Shown here in pieces: positions 27,753 through 39,818 of a DNA stretch of 64,000 nt; the first letter of the stretch is position 1, and each line of letters begins with the position of its first letter. The stretch comes from Bifidobacterium commune. Its GTDB lineage: Bacteria; Actinomycetota; Actinomycetes; Actinomycetales; Bifidobacteriaceae. Below the pieces are notes generated by a model. It ran no database searches. It was not told the DNA's origin and saw only the letters and a list, made by a program, of their open reading frames with translations. The position numbers were made by a program, and so were the translations under genes. The stretch covers positions 648,867 to 712,866 of the forward strand of contig NZ_FMBL01000001.1 in NCBI RefSeq assembly GCF_900094885.1, read 5' to 3'.

Positions 27753-29249
27753 TCAGCCCACCGATCCTTCCATTTGCAACTCGACAAGCCTATTGAGTTC
27801 CAACGCATATTCCATGGGAAGCTCACGGCTAATCGGCTCGACGAAACCACGAACAATCATGCCCATCGCCTCCTTCTCCTCAAGCCCACGGCTCATCAGA
27901 TAGAAAAGCTGGTCTTCCGAAACCTTGGAGACGGTCGCTTCATGCGCCATCGTCACTTCATCTTCGCGAACGTCGACGTGCGGGTAGGTATCGGAGCGAG
28001 AATAATCGTCAACCAACAACGTATCGCAGGACACCGAGGAACTCGACCCCTCGGCACCGTCGACGATTTTGACGAGCCCTCGATAGGCACAACGGCCGCC
28101 TCCACGCGAAATGGACTTGGCTACGATGGTGGAGCTCGTGTGCGGAGCCAGATGAATCATCTTGGCGCCCGTATCCTGATATTGTCCTTTGCCGGCAAAG
28201 CTCAACGACATGGTGGATGCCTTGGCATAAGGCTCAGCCAGAATGCAGGCCGGGTACTTCATGCTGGCCTTTGAGCCGATGTTGCCATCGACCCATTCCA
28301 TCGTGCCGCCCTCCTTGACGTAGGATCGCTGGGTGACAAGGTTGAATACGTTGTTCGACCAATTCTGCACGGTAGTGTACCTAACGCGCGCGTTCTTGCC
28401 CACGATGATCTCCACATTGGCCGCATGAAGCGAGTCCGTAGCGTAGATCGGGGCTGTGCAACCCTCAACATAGTGGACGTATGAGCCTTCCTCAGCGATG
28501 ATAAGTGTGCGCTCGAACTGGCCCATATTAGGAGTGTTGATGCGGAAGTAGGCTTGCAGGGGGATGTCCACGTGCACACCCTTAGGCACATACACGAACG
28601 AACCACCGGACCATGCGGCTGTGTTCAAGGCGGCAAACTTGTTGTCATCATAAGGAATGACCGTTCCAAAGTACTTTTTGACAATGTCTGGATACTCACG
28701 CACCGCAGTATCGGTGTCGGTGAAAATCACACCCTGATTTTTCAGGTCTTCCTGAATGGAGTTGTAGATAACCTCGGATTCATACTGCGCCGCAACGCCA
28801 GAGATCAGACGTTTCTTCTCCGCTTCGGGTATGCCGAGCTTGTCATAGGTGTTGCGTATGTCATCTGGCAAAGCCTCCCAGCTTGTCGCAGGCTTATCGA
28901 CAGGCTTGACATAATACTTGAAATCGTCGGCGTCAAAATCGGAAAGATCGACACCCCACTTTGGTACCGGTTTCTCGATGAAGGCACGATAGCCCTTCAG
29001 ACGCATGTCCAACATCCACTCCGGTTCGCCTTTATCGGCAGATATGGCGCGAACCACGTTCTCGTCGATACCCTTTTTCGCAGCTTCGCCAGCGGCATCG
29101 GAATCATGCCAACCATAGTTGTACTCGCCGAATTCCTCGATGATCTCGTCATCTTGTTTGATTTTGTCCTCGTTGACACGCTCACGATCAGCCACATATT
29201 GGCTCATCTCCGTATCCGACGCGGCGTTTGGTTTCAGTTTCTCTGTCAC
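27753..29249 (-). CDS. sufB: SUF scaffold protein SufB
   Basis: Main scaffold on which the Fe-S cluster is built. It has 498 residues. Hallmarks include [28 protein letters not shown] with the candidate sulfur-accepting cysteine, and [24 protein letters not shown] at 29249 follows GGAGG. First gene of sufBDCSUT. Many actinobacteria have a SufR repressor upstream; none is present here. Confidence 0.96.
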   Translation of the reverse strand: MTEKLKPNAASDTEMSQYVADRERVNEDKIKQDDEIIEEFGEYNYGWHDSDAAGEAAKKGIDENVVRAISADKGEPEWMLDMRLKGYRAFIEKPVPKWGVDLSDFDADDFKYYVKPVDKPATSWEALPDDIRNTYDKLGIPEAEKKRLISGVAAQYESEVIYNSIQEDLKNQGVIFTDTDTAVREYPDIVKKYFGTVIPYDDNKFAALNTAAWSGGSFVYVPKGVHVDIPLQAYFRINTPNMGQFERTLIIAEEGSYVHYVEGCTAPIYATDSLHAANVEIIVGKNARVRYTTVQNWSNNVFNLVTQRSYVKEGGTMEWVDGNIGSKASMKYPACILAEPYAKASTMSLSFAGKGQYQDTGAKMIHLAPHTSSTIVAKSISRGGGRCAYRGLVKIVDGAEGSSSSVSCDTLLVDDYSRSDTYPHVDVREDEVTMAHEATVSKVSEDQLFYLMSRGLEEKEAMGMIVRGFVEPISRELPMEYALELNRLVELQMEGSVG

Positions 29250-29319
29250 CGTACGCTGCCTCCTATCATTGATTACACTCGCTTATAAATCTAACAGAAT
29301 CGAGTTCTCTTTACCTGAA

Positions 29320-29362
29320 AATATAAGCAAACAAAGCTAACAACACAAGTGATTTATTTCAC
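29320..29362 (-). promoter_or_regulatory. Candidate sufB promoter with upstream CRP-like site
   Basis: On the minus strand TTGTGT (29348-29343), 17-bp spacer, TATATT (29325-29320). Directly upstream is GTGA-N6-TCAC (29349-29362), the half-site pair of CRP-type regulators. Its centre falls about 42-43 bp before the predicted start of transcription, the position used by class II activators. Confidence 0.5.
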
Positions 29363-29419
29363 GTCAATTTATAGCACCGCACATTCCGCACAAGGTTTCC
29401 TTTTATCAAGTATCGCCCC

Positions 29420-29463
29420 AAAAAATCACAAGACCCCACCGAAGCAGGGTTTTGTGATTTTTG
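29420..29463 (-). terminator. Terminator of pyrG
   Basis: AAAAAATCACAAGACCC and GGGTTTTGTGATTTTT form a long stem around a short ACCGAAGC-type loop. Because A-run and T-run flank it, it can work in both directions. It lies 52 bp after the pyrG stop. Confidence 0.85.
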
Positions 29464-29514
29464 CTGTTCCACAGCCATTGCCGTGACCTAATGAATCGGC
29501 TACTAACTTCGCAC

Positions 29515-31194
29515 TCAGTCCTCCACAAAACCACTCTTGCGAGCTTGCTTATGTTCGAGCGCAGCCTTTACCAAACCTTGGAACAACGGATGAGGCTTGG
29601 TCGGACGCGACTTGAACTCGGGGTGTGCCTGTGTTCCCACATAAAAGGGATGTACATCACGTGGCAACTCGACAAATTCGGTAAGATCGCCGTCGGGGCT
29701 TTGCCCTGAAATATCAAGCCCGCCTTCACGCAGTCGGTCCTTGTATGCAACATTGACTTCGTAACGGTGACGATGACGTTCAGTGACATTGGTCGTACCA
29801 TAAAGATCAGCAACCAGCGAACCATCCGTCAAAACCGCAGGATACGAACCAAGGCGCATGGTATGCCCCATATCACCATTGGCAAGGATATCTTTCTGCT
29901 CCTCCATCGTTGCAATGACCGGATTCTTGCAATCGGTCTCAAACTCTGAGGAACCAGCATCTTCAAGCTCAAGCACGTTGCGCGCATACTCGATGACAAT
30001 GCACTGCAAACCAAAACACAGTCCCAACGCAGGCAACTTGTGCACACGCGCATAACGCAGGGCGCCGATCTTGCCTCCGACACCACGGGTACCAAAGCCG
30101 CCGGGAACGACGATGCCGTCCATATCACGCAACGCTGCATCGGCACCAGCTTCAGTTTCACACTCATCGGCGGTCACAAGTTTTACATTTGCTTTGACAT
30201 AATTGCCAAAACCGCCCGCCTTGACGGCCTCGATGACTGAAAGATAAGCATCAGGCAGATCAATGTACTTGCCCACGATGGCGATGCTGACTTCTTCCTT
30301 CGGGTGATGCACACGCTCAAGAAGTTCATCCCATTCGGCCCAATCTACCTCATGCGCAGGCATTTCCAGTTGACGGATGACATAAGAATCAAGTCCCTCA
30401 TTGTAAAGAATCTTCGGCACATCGTAGATGCTCGGGGCATCCACGCAATTGACGACACCTTCCTCGTCCACATCGCACATCAGGGCGATCTTGTCCTTGA
30501 TGTCGTTGTTCAACGGACGATCGCTACGCAGCACGAGCGCATCAGGAGTGATACCCAGCTGACGCAGCATCATGACGGAATGCTGCGTGGGCTTTGTCTT
30601 GAGCTCATGGGCAGCCGGAAGGTAAGGCACTAGTGAGACATGAACAAACATGCAATTGTGTTGACCAAGTTCGCGTTTGACTTCGCGCGCGGCCTCAAGG
30701 AACGGCTGAGATTCGATGTCGCCTACGGTGCCGCCGATTTCGGTGATGATCACATCGACATCATCCGCAGCCTGGGCACGCATTCGGCTCTTGATCTCGT
30801 TGGTAATGTGAGGAATAACCTGCACACACTGCCCCAGATACTTGCCGGCGCGTTCCTTCTCGAGCACAGACTGATAAATCTGTCCTGTGGTGACGTTTGC
30901 CTTCTGAGAAAGAAACACATCCAAGAACCGCTCATAGTGACCGATGTCAAGATCGGTTTCGGCACCGTCTTCGGTGACATAGACTTCGCCGTGCTGGAAC
31001 GGGTTCATCGTGCCCGGATCGACGTTAATATAAGGATCGAGCTTCTGCTGAAGGACTCTAAGACCGCGGCTTCTTAATAGACGTCCAAGTGAGGATGCTG
31101 TAAGCCCTTTACCGAGGGACGAAACGACGCCGCCAGTGACGAAAATGTGCTTGGTGACATGTCCATGGGAATCATCATGTTGTTCTTTTGCCAT
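29515..31194 (-). CDS. pyrG: CTP synthase
   Basis: Forms CTP from UTP, ATP and glutamine. It has 559 residues. The amidoligase domain opens with [25 protein letters not shown]. The class I glutamine amidotransferase domain has the nucleophile in [16 protein letters not shown] and the catalytic His-Pro-Glu in THPEF-like AHPEFKSRP. Full length. It ends the minus-strand set that begins with aroC; 220 bp separate it from aroQ. Confidence 0.97.
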   Translation of the reverse strand: MAKEQHDDSHGHVTKHIFVTGGVVSSLGKGLTASSLGRLLRSRGLRVLQQKLDPYINVDPGTMNPFQHGEVYVTEDGAETDLDIGHYERFLDVFLSQKANVTTGQIYQSVLEKERAGKYLGQCVQVIPHITNEIKSRMRAQAADDVDVIITEIGGTVGDIESQPFLEAAREVKRELGQHNCMFVHVSLVPYLPAAHELKTKPTQHSVMMLRQLGITPDALVLRSDRPLNNDIKDKIALMCDVDEEGVVNCVDAPSIYDVPKILYNEGLDSYVIRQLEMPAHEVDWAEWDELLERVHHPKEEVSIAIVGKYIDLPDAYLSVIEAVKAGGFGNYVKANVKLVTADECETEAGADAALRDMDGIVVPGGFGTRGVGGKIGALRYARVHKLPALGLCFGLQCIVIEYARNVLELEDAGSSEFETDCKNPVIATMEEQKDILANGDMGHTMRLGSYPAVLTDGSLVADLYGTTNVTERHRHRYEVNVAYKDRLREGGLDISGQSPDGDLTEFVELPRDVHPFYVGTQAHPEFKSRPTKPHPLFQGLVKAALEHKQARKSGFVED

Positions 31195-31414
31195 GGGACT
31201 TCAGCATATCAGTCGCTCTTGACTCGGCGTGTTCGCAGACAAGCCTCCTCCCATCATTCATTCCTCTGACGGCGCAGTGTCTTCACCGGCTTAGGATAGA
31301 ACGTCATACGGATTCGATTTGAAGCATAAATTCACATTCGTTCACGACTCAAGCAAGAACCGCTGTTTGCTTGGTAAATTGCAGAATCCAACCGTTGGAG
31401 CAACGGCGTCAGCA

Positions 31415-31861
31415 TCACTCGGCAAGCAGATGCGCTACGGCGTCGAGAGCGAGTTTGTAGCCGTAGAATCCCATTCCTGTGACCGTCGCGGTGGCCACTG
31501 GGCTGATGACACTATATTTGCGGAACATGTCTCGAGCCGAAGGATTGGAGATATGCACCTCAATCAGCGGCAAGCCCGCTTTAGTGACCATTTTTGCTGC
31601 ATCCGACAGACCATAGCTGTAATGAGTGAACGCCGCGGGATTCATGACCACCGGGGTCTGCTGATCGACAGCCTGGTGCATCCAACCGATAACCTCGGCT
31701 TCATCGTCCGATTGGCGCAGTTTCACTTCAAGACCGAGCGATGTCCCCCATCGCTCACAGTCTTGACGAAGCGTTTCCAAATCCTGATTTCCGTACACAT
31801 CGGGTTCACGTACTCCCAAACGTCCAAGATTTGGCCCATTAACGACAATTACCTTGGTCAT
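31415..31861 (-). CDS. aroQ: 3-Dehydroquinate dehydratase, type II
   Basis: Third shikimate-pathway step, dehydroquinate to dehydroshikimate. It has 148 residues. NGPNLGRLGVREPDVYG carries the catalytic Arg and Tyr, MNPAAFTHYSYGLSDA the substrate Asn, and IEVHISNPSARDMFRKYSVIS the His and Arg. The ATG at 31861 follows AAAGGACA; the upstream open frame is not family-like. 139 bp after aroKB. Confidence 0.95.
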   Translation of the reverse strand: MTKVIVVNGPNLGRLGVREPDVYGNQDLETLRQDCERWGTSLGLEVKLRQSDDEAEVIGWMHQAVDQQTPVVMNPAAFTHYSYGLSDAAKMVTKAGLPLIEVHISNPSARDMFRKYSVISPVATATVTGMGFYGYKLALDAVAHLLAE

Positions 31862-32000
31862 TGCATGTCCTTTGCTTATTGATTGATCGTTAACCGATAG
31901 CTGTATCGCTGCCCTAACATCGCTTTTATCAACATATGCAAGAGCATTCGAAAAAATCACTCATAATCGTATCGACTCTGAGCTGTCCAAAAAGCAATCA

Positions 32001-33629
32001 TCATGACGTTTGAATCCGATCAAACGCTTCAACAAGTGCTTCCATAGGAGGATCTTCAAGATGAATCGGATGTCCAATACCGTCAAGGATAACGAATCGC
32101 AACGTATTGCCACGAGCCTTCTTGTCCTTGTGCATCAATGCCACAACCTCATCCCAGCTCCCGCCGTTCCACGACGTGGGCAAACCAAGAGACGACAAAA
32201 TCGAACGGTGCAGATCAACATCCTCCTGATCGAGATAGCCGAGAATATGCGAGAGTTCGGCGGCGTAAACACAACCGACCGCTACCGCATTCCCATGACG
32301 CCATCGGAAATGTTCAAGCTTTTCAATGGCATGAGCGAGAGTGTGACCATAGTTCAGAAACTCACGCAAACCGGTCTCTTTGAGGTCGTTGGAAACGTGA
32401 TACACCTTAACTCGTACTGTGTGCTTGATGAGCTCTGAAACCACATCTTCAAGCGATGAGCCAAGGAATGCGTCGCCGTCAAAGTTCCTCAAATCCTCAG
32501 CATAATCACGCAGAATCTCAAGAATCTCCGCGTCTCGGATAAACCCTGATTTGGCCACCTCACCAAGTCCCTCGATGAAAATATCGCGCGGTAGCGTCTT
32601 GAGCGCACGCAGATCAGCAAGCACGCCGGCCGGGGTATAGAACGAACCGACGAGATTCTTACCCTCTTCGGTATTGATTCCGGTCTTTCCACCCGTTGAG
32701 GCATCAACCATAGCCAGCAGCGAGGTCGGGCAATTCACATAACGAATTCCTCGCATCCAGGTTGCTGCCATGAAACCGGCGAAATCGGTTGTTGCGCCCC
32801 CACCCAGACCGATGATGGCATCCGAACGGGTAAAGCCCCGTTCTCCAAGCTGTTTCCATATCATTTTCGCCACATCAACGGTCTTGCCGCTTTCGGCATC
32901 TGGAATGACCATGTCATGGACTTCATAGCCCGCCTGTCGTAGAAGTGCACGTGCCTGATCACTATGACGCTGTACCGATTGTGTATGAATCAGCGCGATT
33001 CTCAACACATCGTCGCCGATTATTTCCACCAAACGGTTCAATGCACCTTCCCCGATGCAAACGTCGTAGGGTTCGATATCCGAACCGGTGACATGGACGA
33101 TGTGTTCCCGGATCATGTTGCTCAACTTCCTTGCCGCCATGCGCGGCGTCGAACCATGCGTACGTACACGAAGATTGGCGATGTCATGGAACACCGGATC
33201 GCGCTCCTCGTACAGTTTCATCCAGCGTTTGTCCGCATCACCATTGAGCATCGGACGATTGCCGCTGCGGGAAGCTCGCTCCATGGCCTCACGCTTGTCT
33301 GCTTCCAGATAAACGACCTTACCGCCGTCGGCGGTGTAATCGGCCAACGCTTCTCGGATGTCGACATTCATCGGCGCCCCTCCGCCAAGTGCCAGTAACC
33401 CCTCACAGGATTCAAGAAGGTTGATGACCGTCTGCGACTCTAACTTTCTGAAAGCCCGTTCCCCATATTGATCGAAATACCGGGAAATTTTCATCCCGAT
33501 TTCCTTTTCGATTTCAATATCGGTATCAGTGAAATCAACATCAAGAATTTGCGCCGCTTCACGCCCGACTCGTGTCTTGCCGGCACCAGGCATGCCGATA
33601 ACCACGGCCAGCGGACGATGATCACTCAT
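32001..33629 (-). CDS. aroKB: Shikimate kinase / 3-dehydroquinate synthase fusion
   Basis: One 542-residue polypeptide carries two shikimate-pathway enzymes. Residues ~1-170 are shikimate kinase: P-loop [18 protein letters not shown] and the substrate loop [10 protein letters not shown]. Residues ~185-542 are dehydroquinate synthase: [21 protein letters not shown] for NAD and [21 protein letters not shown] and RHGNAVAVG for zinc. The steps are not consecutive (step 2 and step 5). 82 bp downstream of aroC. The separate aroK and aroB genes of most actinobacteria lie in this same order. Confidence 0.95.
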   Translation of the reverse strand: MSDHRPLAVVIGMPGAGKTRVGREAAQILDVDFTDTDIEIEKEIGMKISRYFDQYGERAFRKLESQTVINLLESCEGLLALGGGAPMNVDIREALADYTADGGKVVYLEADKREAMERASRSGNRPMLNGDADKRWMKLYEERDPVFHDIANLRVRTHGSTPRMAARKLSNMIREHIVHVTGSDIEPYDVCIGEGALNRLVEIIGDDVLRIALIHTQSVQRHSDQARALLRQAGYEVHDMVIPDAESGKTVDVAKMIWKQLGERGFTRSDAIIGLGGGATTDFAGFMAATWMRGIRYVNCPTSLLAMVDASTGGKTGINTEEGKNLVGSFYTPAGVLADLRALKTLPRDIFIEGLGEVAKSGFIRDAEILEILRDYAEDLRNFDGDAFLGSSLEDVVSELIKHTVRVKVYHVSNDLKETGLREFLNYGHTLAHAIEKLEHFRWRHGNAVAVGCVYAAELSHILGYLDQEDVDLHRSILSSLGLPTSWNGGSWDEVVALMHKDKKARGNTLRFVILDGIGHPIHLEDPPMEALVEAFDRIQTS

Positions 33630-33711
33630 GATCGTTGCACCTTATCGCTCTCTGCATCGCATACTTCCCTATTTCGGCATCACACTCGCCAACCCGTTCG
33701 GTTTCTGACAT

Positions 33712-34899
33712 TCATCGCATGTGCTGTGGCCAGGAATCGAGATAATTTTGAGCATTACGCCGAGTTTCCTCAACGTTGTCACCACCGAATTTCTCAAGTA
33801 CGAACGAAGTAAGCGTCAGACGCACCATCGCCTCCGCAACCACAGAGGCAGCCGGCACCGCGGTGGTATCGGAACGCTGATTGATGGCCTTTGCTTCCTC
33901 ACCCGTCGCAACATCCACTGTACGCAAAGCTCGCGGAATGGAAGGAATCGGCTTCATTGCAGCACGAACACGTATCGGTTGCCCATCCGACATGCCACCT
34001 TCGGTACCGCCGGAACGATTGGAATAGCGTCCTATACAACCACTTTCGTCGACGAACATCTCATCGTGAGCTTCGGAGCCGAAACGATCGGCCTCTAGGA
34101 AGCCATCTCCAATCTCGACACCTTTGATGGCCTGAATCCCCATCAGCGCCTGCGCCAAAGCCGCATCAAGCCTGCGATCGCTCTCCACATACGTACCCAG
34201 TCCGGCAGGGACATTATAGGCGATGACCTCAATTACACCGCCGAGTGTGTCTGCTCGCGACTTGGCCTCATCGACCTTTTCCAACATGCGCTTTTCTGCA
34301 TCCTTGTCCAATGTGCGGACCGGAGAAGCATCAAGCGTCTCAAGATCATCGGGCGTCGGCAACGGAGTCTCCGAAGAGACTCTTTCACCGCCGAGTGAGA
34401 CAACGTGCGCAATGGTGCGAATATCAACCGCCTGTTCAAGAAACTTCGCCGCAACGGCACCCAGAGCGACACGAGAAGCTGTCTCACGAGCACTTGATCG
34501 TTCCAGCGCGTTTCTCGCATCATCAAAGCCGTATTTACGCATTCCTGTCAGATCGGCATGTCCAGGACGCGGACGGGTCAAAGGTTCGTTGCGTCCAGTC
34601 GGCTCAAGATCATGGTCAAGGGGATCGGAGCTCATGACTTCCGTCCATTTGGGCCATTCGGTATTGCCGATCTCGATAGTGAGCGGCGACCCCAAGGTTC
34701 GACCATGTCGAAGGCCGGTCAGCATTCGAACCTCGTCCTGCTCAAACTTCATACGTGCGCCACGACCATAGCCCAACCTGCGCCTCGCCAGCGCATCCAC
34801 GACATCCTGCGAACGTACCTCGATACCGGCCGGAAGACCTTCAATCATGGCAACCAATGCCTCACCGTGTGACTCACCCGCAGTCTGCCAACGCAACAT
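33712..34899 (-). CDS. aroC: Chorismate synthase
   Basis: Last step of the shikimate pathway, FMN-dependent. It has 395 residues. It begins [24 protein letters not shown], with [18 protein letters not shown], the FMN-region [16 protein letters not shown] and [20 protein letters not shown] at 34899 follows AAGGAG. First gene of aroC-aroKB-aroQ. Confidence 0.96.
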   Translation of the reverse strand: MLRWQTAGESHGEALVAMIEGLPAGIEVRSQDVVDALARRRLGYGRGARMKFEQDEVRMLTGLRHGRTLGSPLTIEIGNTEWPKWTEVMSSDPLDHDLEPTGRNEPLTRPRPGHADLTGMRKYGFDDARNALERSSARETASRVALGAVAAKFLEQAVDIRTIAHVVSLGGERVSSETPLPTPDDLETLDASPVRTLDKDAEKRMLEKVDEAKSRADTLGGVIEVIAYNVPAGLGTYVESDRRLDAALAQALMGIQAIKGVEIGDGFLEADRFGSEAHDEMFVDESGCIGRYSNRSGGTEGGMSDGQPIRVRAAMKPIPSIPRALRTVDVATGEEAKAINQRSDTTAVPAASVVAEAMVRLTLTSFVLEKFGGDNVEETRRNAQNYLDSWPQHMR

Positions 34900-35004
34900 G
34901 CCTACTCCTTGTCAAACCTTGACCAATATATTCTCATCTTGAATTTTCCGCATTTTCGCGTTTGCGATTCGCCAAAATATGAATGTAGAACCTATCTTAC
35001 CGAT

Positions 35005-35454
35005 ATGGCCTACATTGAAACACTACCGAGTCTGATCTGTGGACTTTTGCTCGCAATCAAGGACCTTCGTCATTTCCTTGTACCACGCACTTGGGTTGCA
35101 ATCGGTTCGATGAGTCAATTTGCTGTTTTTGTGCTTGTTGCCGTTATCCGATGTGATCCCGCTGAAGCTTTTCTGCCCCTTTGTTATGCAATCCTCACCG
35201 CAACTGTTCAATTTGTTCTGTCTCGGTTCAGGCAGGAGACGTTTGGGTTGGGAGATGTTACCGCATCTTTTATGATGGCCCAAGCCGTCGGCGCTTTCGG
35301 ACTGATGGCCTATTTGTTTTGGTGGCTCATCATGAGCGGTTTGGGCATACTCTGGATTGCCTTTTGGCAGGTTATGCATAGTGTCAGCAAAGCCACCAAA
35401 GCGCCTTTCGTGCCGGTAATCGTGATATCAGCCATCATTGCATCACTGTTGTAA
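35005..35454 (+). CDS. Small A24-family prepilin peptidase-like protein
   Basis: Membrane protein of 149 residues with about five hydrophobic segments. The two catalytic aspartates of type IV prepilin peptidases are recognisable: IKDLRHFLVP near residue 20 and FGLGDV near residue 76. The cytoplasmic methyltransferase domain of PilD is missing, so it looks like a TadV-type enzyme. The ATG at 35005 is chosen at the start of the hydrophobic part; no good ribosome-binding site is visible. No pilin genes are nearby. It occupies the space where aroE often lies in related genomes. Confidence 0.7.
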   Translation: MAYIETLPSLICGLLLAIKDLRHFLVPRTWVAIGSMSQFAVFVLVAVIRCDPAEAFLPLCYAILTATVQFVLSRFRQETFGLGDVTASFMMAQAVGAFGLMAYLFWWLIMSGLGILWIAFWQVMHSVSKATKAPFVPVIVISAIIASLL

Positions 35455-35470
35455 GAGCAAAACTCACTTT

Positions 35471-36649
35471 TCAGTTGGCATTCGGATTCTGCGTCTTGTA
35501 CTCTTGGCGAATTTTACTGAATTCATCTTCTGTTGCAACGAATTTAGTCTCGCCCGTCTGCAGATTGGTTGTAACAAAATAAAGCCAATCCCCTTGCACG
35601 GGATTCATCGCAGCCTTAATTGCGTCGTCTCCCGGTGTGCTGATCGGCGACGGGGGCAAGCCCTTGTTGATTCGTGTGTTGTAAGGGTTTGAGGCGTCGC
35701 TGAGCATGGCGTCGGTTAATTTGTTTGCCGTCACGTTGGCGCCATAAGCAACCGTGGTATCCATACCGAGTGGCATATTATGGTCAATTCGGTTGAGAAT
35801 GACGCGCACCACCTTGCCGTAATATTCAGAACGATTCACTTCACATTCCGCAATTGAAGCCATAGCGAGGATATTTTCACGTTCTCCCCCGGCAGGCACA
35901 TGAAGACCGTCAAGCTTGGCAACTCGTTTATCCACGAGTTGCTTCAAAATAGAGCTTGCAGTGGTGCCCTTCTTTTTTACGTCATAAATACCAGGCTCAA
36001 ACCACCCCTCAAATTTACCACCTGCTTCCGGCGGGAGAATACCTTGTCCTCCTGAGGAAACAACGGCATCAAACTGAGCCTTATCGATTCCGGACAGTTG
36101 GACCGCGTGATCGATGACATCGGTGCTGCGCTCTCCGGCTTTGACTTCAAGGAAGCCGGTCGCCTTGGTTTTATCGGATAGTATCTTCACAACAGCAACC
36201 GATGGCAAGTGCTTTTTAAGACGGTACATGCCCGGATAGAGAATGCTGTTGTTGGCAGACACTGTGCTCGCGAAAGTATCGGCGTTCTTAACGATATCCG
36301 CCTTGACAAGTTTTTGTGCAATTGAGCCCACTCCCTCACCTGTATCGACGGTGAACCAGACGTCTTCAGTTCCGGAACCGGTGTAATCAGTGGACTCGTT
36401 CTGAAAATCATGTTCTAGATGCCGGAACGCAGCCTTTGCTCCGAAGAAAGCGCCGCCGCCTACAACCAGTACAACGACAAGAGCGATGGCAGTAATCATC
36501 ATTTTGCGTCGACGCTTGCGGCGACGTCGCTGACGCATCTCATGACGTGACACGGGCGGTTTCGGGGGCTGAAGATTGTTGGGCTGGGCTTCGTTTGAAT
36601 CAACCCACTGTGCATGGGTATCAAACAATTCATTGAAGTCGTTAGGCAT
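35471..36649 (-). CDS. mltG: Endolytic murein transglycosylase MltG
   Basis: Cuts nascent glycan strands and sets their length. It has 392 residues. A polar N terminus with an Arg/Lys block (RRRRKRRRK) precedes one transmembrane helix at about 50-70. The YceG domain has ASIAECEVNRSEYYGKVVRVILNR with the catalytic Glu, and YNTRINKGLPPSPISTPG. It lies 24 bp after ruvX. Confidence 0.94.
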   Translation of the reverse strand: MPNDFNELFDTHAQWVDSNEAQPNNLQPPKPPVSRHEMRQRRRRKRRRKMMITAIALVVVLVVGGGAFFGAKAAFRHLEHDFQNESTDYTGSGTEDVWFTVDTGEGVGSIAQKLVKADIVKNADTFASTVSANNSILYPGMYRLKKHLPSVAVVKILSDKTKATGFLEVKAGERSTDVIDHAVQLSGIDKAQFDAVVSSGGQGILPPEAGGKFEGWFEPGIYDVKKKGTTASSILKQLVDKRVAKLDGLHVPAGGERENILAMASIAECEVNRSEYYGKVVRVILNRIDHNMPLGMDTTVAYGANVTANKLTDAMLSDASNPYNTRINKGLPPSPISTPGDDAIKAAMNPVQGDWLYFVTTNLQTGETKFVATEDEFSKIRQEYKTQNPNAN

Positions 36650-36673
36650 GAAATCCTCTTTCTGTGCGAAACG

Positions 36674-37129
36674 TCATTCACACGCATCCAAAGCCGACTG
36701 GAGAATAATAACAGCCGACTGTTGGTCTACCACAGGCCTATGGTTTCTACTTTGAACCTTGGCAACGCTTAACTGGCGGTGCGCACTCACCGTACTGAGT
36801 CTCTCATCCCGGAAAACGATTTCAGGAATCGTTTTGATCGTATAATCGTCGCTATGGACGGCAACTTCCAAACGTTTAACAAGATTACCCGCCCAACGTC
36901 TCGCCTTTTTTGCACTCTTCCCCTCTTCACCGTTCAGCTGGAGCGGTAGACCGATGACCACAAGATCGATATCAGTATGGTCATCGATGAAGTCAACAAC
37001 TTGGTCCAACGCACGGAATGAGTCACCATTTGCTTCGATATTGCCTTCCGGGTGCGCGAAGGAAAGCTCAGGGTCGCTCATTGCCAAGCCAACCCTGGCA
37101 TCTCCCAAATCGACACCAAGCCATACCAT
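36674..37129 (-). CDS. ruvX: Holliday-junction resolvase-like RuvX (YqgF)
   Basis: RNase H-fold nuclease of 151 residues, implicated in 16S pre-rRNA 5' processing. The N terminus WLGVDLGDARVGLAMSD has the catalytic Asp, VVIGLPLQLNGEEG is the second block and DERLSTVSA the third. It sits 7 bp after alaS. Confidence 0.93.
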   Translation of the reverse strand: MVWLGVDLGDARVGLAMSDPELSFAHPEGNIEANGDSFRALDQVVDFIDDHTDIDLVVIGLPLQLNGEEGKSAKKARRWAGNLVKRLEVAVHSDDYTIKTIPEIVFRDERLSTVSAHRQLSVAKVQSRNHRPVVDQQSAVIILQSALDACE

Positions 37130-37136
37130 CGGTAGT

Positions 37137-39818
37137 TCAGTCCTTGCGCACGACCTGACGCAACGCTTTGAGCGCCTCGTCTATCTTGGATGCGTCAGAA
37201 CCGCCACCCTGAGCAAAGTCCGGCTTGCCTCCGCCACCGCCGCCGAGTACCTTAGAGGCAACGCGAACCAGATCACCCGCCTTGAAACCGGCTTTACGAG
37301 CGTCATCGTTGGTCGCCACAGCAACCATCGGCTTTCCTTCCTCACTGACACCGGAAAGCGCGATAATCGTAGATTTCTTATCTCCGATTTTGGAGCGAAG
37401 ATCCATCACGGTTTTACGCAATGCGTCGAAAGAGCCGAAATGACCGACATTGGAAACAACCAGTTCCACAACCGAATCAGCATCTGCTTCGGCTTGCGCA
37501 ACCAACCCGGGAATGGCCGCCTCAAGCCGGGCCTCATACAGTGTGTTCAGTCTCTGATCAGTCTCCTTGACCTTGGCTTCAAGCGAGAGCACACGGTCGT
37601 ACAGTTCTTCTGGACGAACCTTGAATTCGTCAGCAAGACCGGTGACGGTCTTATGTTGTTTATTGTTGAATTCGTAGGCTTTCTTGCCCATGAAGGCTTC
37701 AATACGGCGTACACCAGAACCCACTGAAGACTCCGAAGTGATGACGAACTCACCGACCTTTCCGGTCGCGTTCAGATGGGTGCCACCGCACAACTCACGA
37801 CTCCAAGCATCCTCGCCAATGGTAACCACTCGTACACGGTCGCTGTATTTTTCACCGAACAAGTGCATGGACCCGAGATCCAAAGCCTCCTGATACCCCA
37901 TCTCTTCCATGGTAACCGGCAAATCATCGCAAACGCGTTCAACAACACGTGCCTCTACCTGATCAATCTGCTCACGGGTCAAGGCTGCGGGCCATTGGAA
38001 ATCAAAATGTAGATAATCTGGAGCCACCAGAGAACCGCGCTGAGTGGCCTGATCCCCAAGTACCTCACGCAATGCCTTGTGCAACATGTGAGTGGCGGTG
38101 TGAGAACGCGCAAGTCCCCTGCGACGTTCCTCGTCGATGGAGGCATTGACTTGGTCACCGACGCTAAGTGTGCCTTCAGTCAAGCGACAGCTTTGAACAA
38201 TCAAATCCTTAATGGGCTTCTGCACATCATCGATTTCAAGTACAGCGCCATCGTCGGAAATCATCTCTCCTTCGTCGGCCAACTGACCGCCCTGCTCCGC
38301 ATAGAACGGCGAACGATCAAGAACAATCTCGACGTTAGCCGGTCCTTCGACCTGTGTTACGCTGCCCGCTCCCTCGACAAAAATGCCAAGGACGGTGGAT
38401 CGACTGGAATGTTCCTTGTAACCGACGAATTCGATCGGATTGGTCAACGTTTTCTTGAAATCATCGTAAACACTGAGGTCCACATTATGGCGTTTTTTCA
38501 GTGCATCGGCACGAGCACGCGACTTCTGTTCGTCCATTAGTTCACGGAAGCCCTTTTCGTTGACGTTGACACCCTGTTCGCCAGCAATCTCGAGCGTGAG
38601 CTCAATGGGGAAACCATACGTGTCATGCAGCGTGAATGCATCTTTGCCGGACACTTCACCAGCATTCGACTGCTTGGCTTTCTTAACAGCGGCGTCAAGG
38701 ATGGTGGTGCCGTTTTCTAGCGTACGACGGAAGGCGTCTTCCTCACCATAAGCAGCCTCTGAAACATCGTGGAACGTATCGTTCAATTCCGGATAGCTAG
38801 CCTCCATCGCCTCTTTCGAAATCGGAAATAGAGTTGGCAGCACAGGCTCATTTACACCCAGCATCTTCATCGAGCGCACAGTGCGACGAAGCAAACGACG
38901 CAGTACATAACCACGGCCGACATTGCTCGGGCGCACACCATCACTCATAATCATCAGAGCACTGCGGACGTGATCCGCCACAACACGGAAACGAACATCG
39001 GACTGTTCATCTTCACCGTACCGATGTCCGGAAAGCCTTTCAGCCGCCTCGATGACCGGATAGATTTCGTCGGTCTCGTAAATGTTTTCCTTGCCCTGAA
39101 GCAAGTAGGCAATACGCTCAAGACCAGCACCGGTATCAATGTTCTTGTTGTCGAGTTCGCCAACGATATGCATGTCGGTTTTCGACTTGACATTATCCAC
39201 CGCGTAGTTCTCGAAAACCAAATCCCAGATTTCGATGTAGCGGTTGTCGTCGACGCTGGGCCCGCCTTCCTTTCCGTACTTGGGGCCACGGTCGACGTAA
39301 ATTTCGGAGCAGGGACCGCCGGGGCCTGGACCACCTGTGGTCCAGAAGTTATCTTCCATGCCAAGGATTTCCATATGTTCCGAATCCATGCCCTCATTCA
39401 CCCAGAGCGAGCGCGCCTCATCGTCGTCGGTGTAAGTAGTCACCCAAAGCGTTTCAGGGTCAAAGCCTAAGCCGCCCTTGTCTTGCGGCATCGTCAGCAA
39501 ATCCCAAGCATAATGAATCGCTTCGGCCTTGAAATAATCACCAAAAGAGAAGTTACCCAGCATTTGGAAGAACGTTCCATGACGTGTGGTCTTGCCTACC
39601 TCGTCAATATCGAGAGTTCGCACGCACTTTTGGTTGGAAGTAACACGACGATTCGGAGGGGTCTGTTCACCAAGCAAGTACGGAATGAACGGCACCATGC
39701 CAGCTATGGTAAACAATGTCGTGGGATTAGGCGAAATCAACGAGGCCGAGGGAAGGACCAAATGGTCTTGCTTCTCGAAATAATGCTGGAACCGACTGGC
39801 GATCTCAGAGGTGCGCAT
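37137..39818 (-). CDS. alaS: Alanyl-tRNA synthetase
   Basis: Class II synthetase of 893 residues. The catalytic core includes [20 protein letters not shown] and [15 protein letters not shown]. The editing domain binds zinc through [13 protein letters not shown] and CGGTHL. A DHHA1/C-Ala domain closes the protein, with a glycine-rich [21 protein letters not shown] precedes the ATG. A small hairpin, CGCAAC/GTTGCG (39838-39855), lies about 20 bp upstream of the start. No T-box was seen. Confidence 0.97.
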   Translation of the reverse strand: MRTSEIASRFQHYFEKQDHLVLPSASLISPNPTTLFTIAGMVPFIPYLLGEQTPPNRRVTSNQKCVRTLDIDEVGKTTRHGTFFQMLGNFSFGDYFKAEAIHYAWDLLTMPQDKGGLGFDPETLWVTTYTDDDEARSLWVNEGMDSEHMEILGMEDNFWTTGGPGPGGPCSEIYVDRGPKYGKEGGPSVDDNRYIEIWDLVFENYAVDNVKSKTDMHIVGELDNKNIDTGAGLERIAYLLQGKENIYETDEIYPVIEAAERLSGHRYGEDEQSDVRFRVVADHVRSALMIMSDGVRPSNVGRGYVLRRLLRRTVRSMKMLGVNEPVLPTLFPISKEAMEASYPELNDTFHDVSEAAYGEEDAFRRTLENGTTILDAAVKKAKQSNAGEVSGKDAFTLHDTYGFPIELTLEIAGEQGVNVNEKGFRELMDEQKSRARADALKKRHNVDLSVYDDFKKTLTNPIEFVGYKEHSSRSTVLGIFVEGAGSVTQVEGPANVEIVLDRSPFYAEQGGQLADEGEMISDDGAVLEIDDVQKPIKDLIVQSCRLTEGTLSVGDQVNASIDEERRRGLARSHTATHMLHKALREVLGDQATQRGSLVAPDYLHFDFQWPAALTREQIDQVEARVVERVCDDLPVTMEEMGYQEALDLGSMHLFGEKYSDRVRVVTIGEDAWSRELCGGTHLNATGKVGEFVITSESSVGSGVRRIEAFMGKKAYEFNNKQHKTVTGLADEFKVRPEELYDRVLSLEAKVKETDQRLNTLYEARLEAAIPGLVAQAEADADSVVELVVSNVGHFGSFDALRKTVMDLRSKIGDKKSTIIALSGVSEEGKPMVAVATNDDARKAGFKAGDLVRVASKVLGGGGGGKPDFAQGGGSDASKIDEALKALRQVVRKD

